Assembly: GCF_029238425.1 (NCBI RefSeq) | Contig: NZ_JAQWGB010000165.1 | Coordinates: 1 to 62,715 of the forward strand | Direction of reading: 5' to 3' | DNA from: Flavicella sp. | Lineage (GTDB): Bacteria; Bacteroidota; Bacteroidia; Flavobacteriales; Flavobacteriaceae | DNA: 62,715 bases | Part shown: one piece after another, positions 62,447 through 62,715 of the stretch | Position numbering within the stretch: position 1 is the first letter of the stretch | Layout: each line of letters begins with the position of its first letter | Made by a program: the position numbers and the translations under genes | The notes under the pieces: model-generated | Seen by the model: the letters and a program-made list of their open reading frames with translations, nothing else | What the model was told of the DNA's origin: nothing | Database searches by the model: none

Positions 62447-62715
62447 ATGAATGAAAATCTAAATCCAGAAAACTCCAATTTCTCACATGAGGAAATGGAT
62501 GTAGAGAAAAAATTAAGACCCTTAAGTTTTGACGATTTTACAGGACAGGAACAGGCACTGGAAAATTTAAAAATATTTGTAGAAGCCGCAAATAGAAGAG
62601 GAGAAGCTTTAGATCATACTTTATTTCATGGCCCTCCCGGTTTGGGAAAAACAACGCTTGCTAATATTTTGGCAAACGAGTTGAATGTTGGCATCAAGGT
62701 AACTTCTGGACCTGT
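62447..62715 (+). CDS. ruvB: Holliday junction branch-migration helicase RuvB (5' part)
   Basis: ATG at 62447 opens a frame running off the window end (89 codons visible). [21 protein letters not shown] and the Walker A motif [10 protein letters not shown] are diagnostic of RuvB. A weak -7 box TATCTTCG lies at 62418-62425. It is unrelated to the surface gene upstream, which marks a return to housekeeping DNA. Confidence 0.95.
   Translation, partial: MNENLNPENSNFSHEEMDVEKKLRPLSFDDFTGQEQALENLKIFVEAANRRGEALDHTLFHGPPGLGKTTLANILANELNVGIKVTSGP

Overview
The window looks like a chromosomal piece of a marine, polysaccharide-degrading member of the Flavobacteriia (Bacteroidota). The evidence is low-GC DNA, promoters with the Bacteroidota -7 box TAnnTTTG, start codons in A-rich context without Shine-Dalgarno sequences, type IX secretion (T9SS) C-terminal signals, a PorP/SprF-like protein, several secreted sulfatases and an alternative complex III linked to cytochrome c oxidase. 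I cannot name the species.

Region 1 (1-19300) is a glycan-utilisation island without SusC/SusD in view. It carries three exported S1 sulfatases, an exported sugar-isomerase-like lipoprotein, a clan GH-A glycosidase lipoprotein, three catalytic-domain-free beta-sandwich proteins with T9SS signals, an alpha/beta-hydrolase esterase and a 1315-residue G8/beta-helix/F-type-lectin-like T9SS protein. The most striking result is regulatory. Five promoters (before 3246, 6134, 7927 and 9275 on the plus strand, and before the minus-strand sulfatase at 15598) share one 64-bp layout: two direct repeats of GAC/GAT-N7-AAACC-like sites exactly 21 bp apart, the proximal one starting exactly 35 bp before a TAnnTTTG box. 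This defines a local regulon for an unseen activator.

Region 2 (16500-24650) holds three related small secreted proteins (one frameshifted), an orphan lipoprotein, a JmjC-like cupin protein, a membrane-spanning LamG-LamG-TM-winged-helix regulator, three copies of tRNA-Leu(TAA) and one tRNA-Gly(GCC). Two of the tRNA-Leu copies sit in 153-bp near-perfect direct repeats.

Region 3 (24650-29750) encodes haem O synthase, two cytochrome oxidase subunit III proteins, subunit IV, two SCO-type proteins, a DUF420 membrane protein and a small CxxC membrane protein. Region 4 (29800-40150) is mostly housekeeping: M3 peptidase, MoeB/ThiF-rhodanese, rimP-nusA-infB, plus an isolated GH16 enzyme, a small cytochrome c and a SPOR protein. 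Region 5 (40640-51800) is the actABCDEF (alternative complex III) operon followed by cytochrome oxidase subunits II and I; with region 3 it forms a quinol-to-oxygen respiratory chain. Region 6 (51880-62715) has a cupin protein, a 2950-residue surface protein with 17 tandem MBG-type repeats and a type B T9SS C-terminus, its PorP/SprF-like partner and the start of ruvB.

Gene calls rest on reading motifs and architecture; no database search was run.
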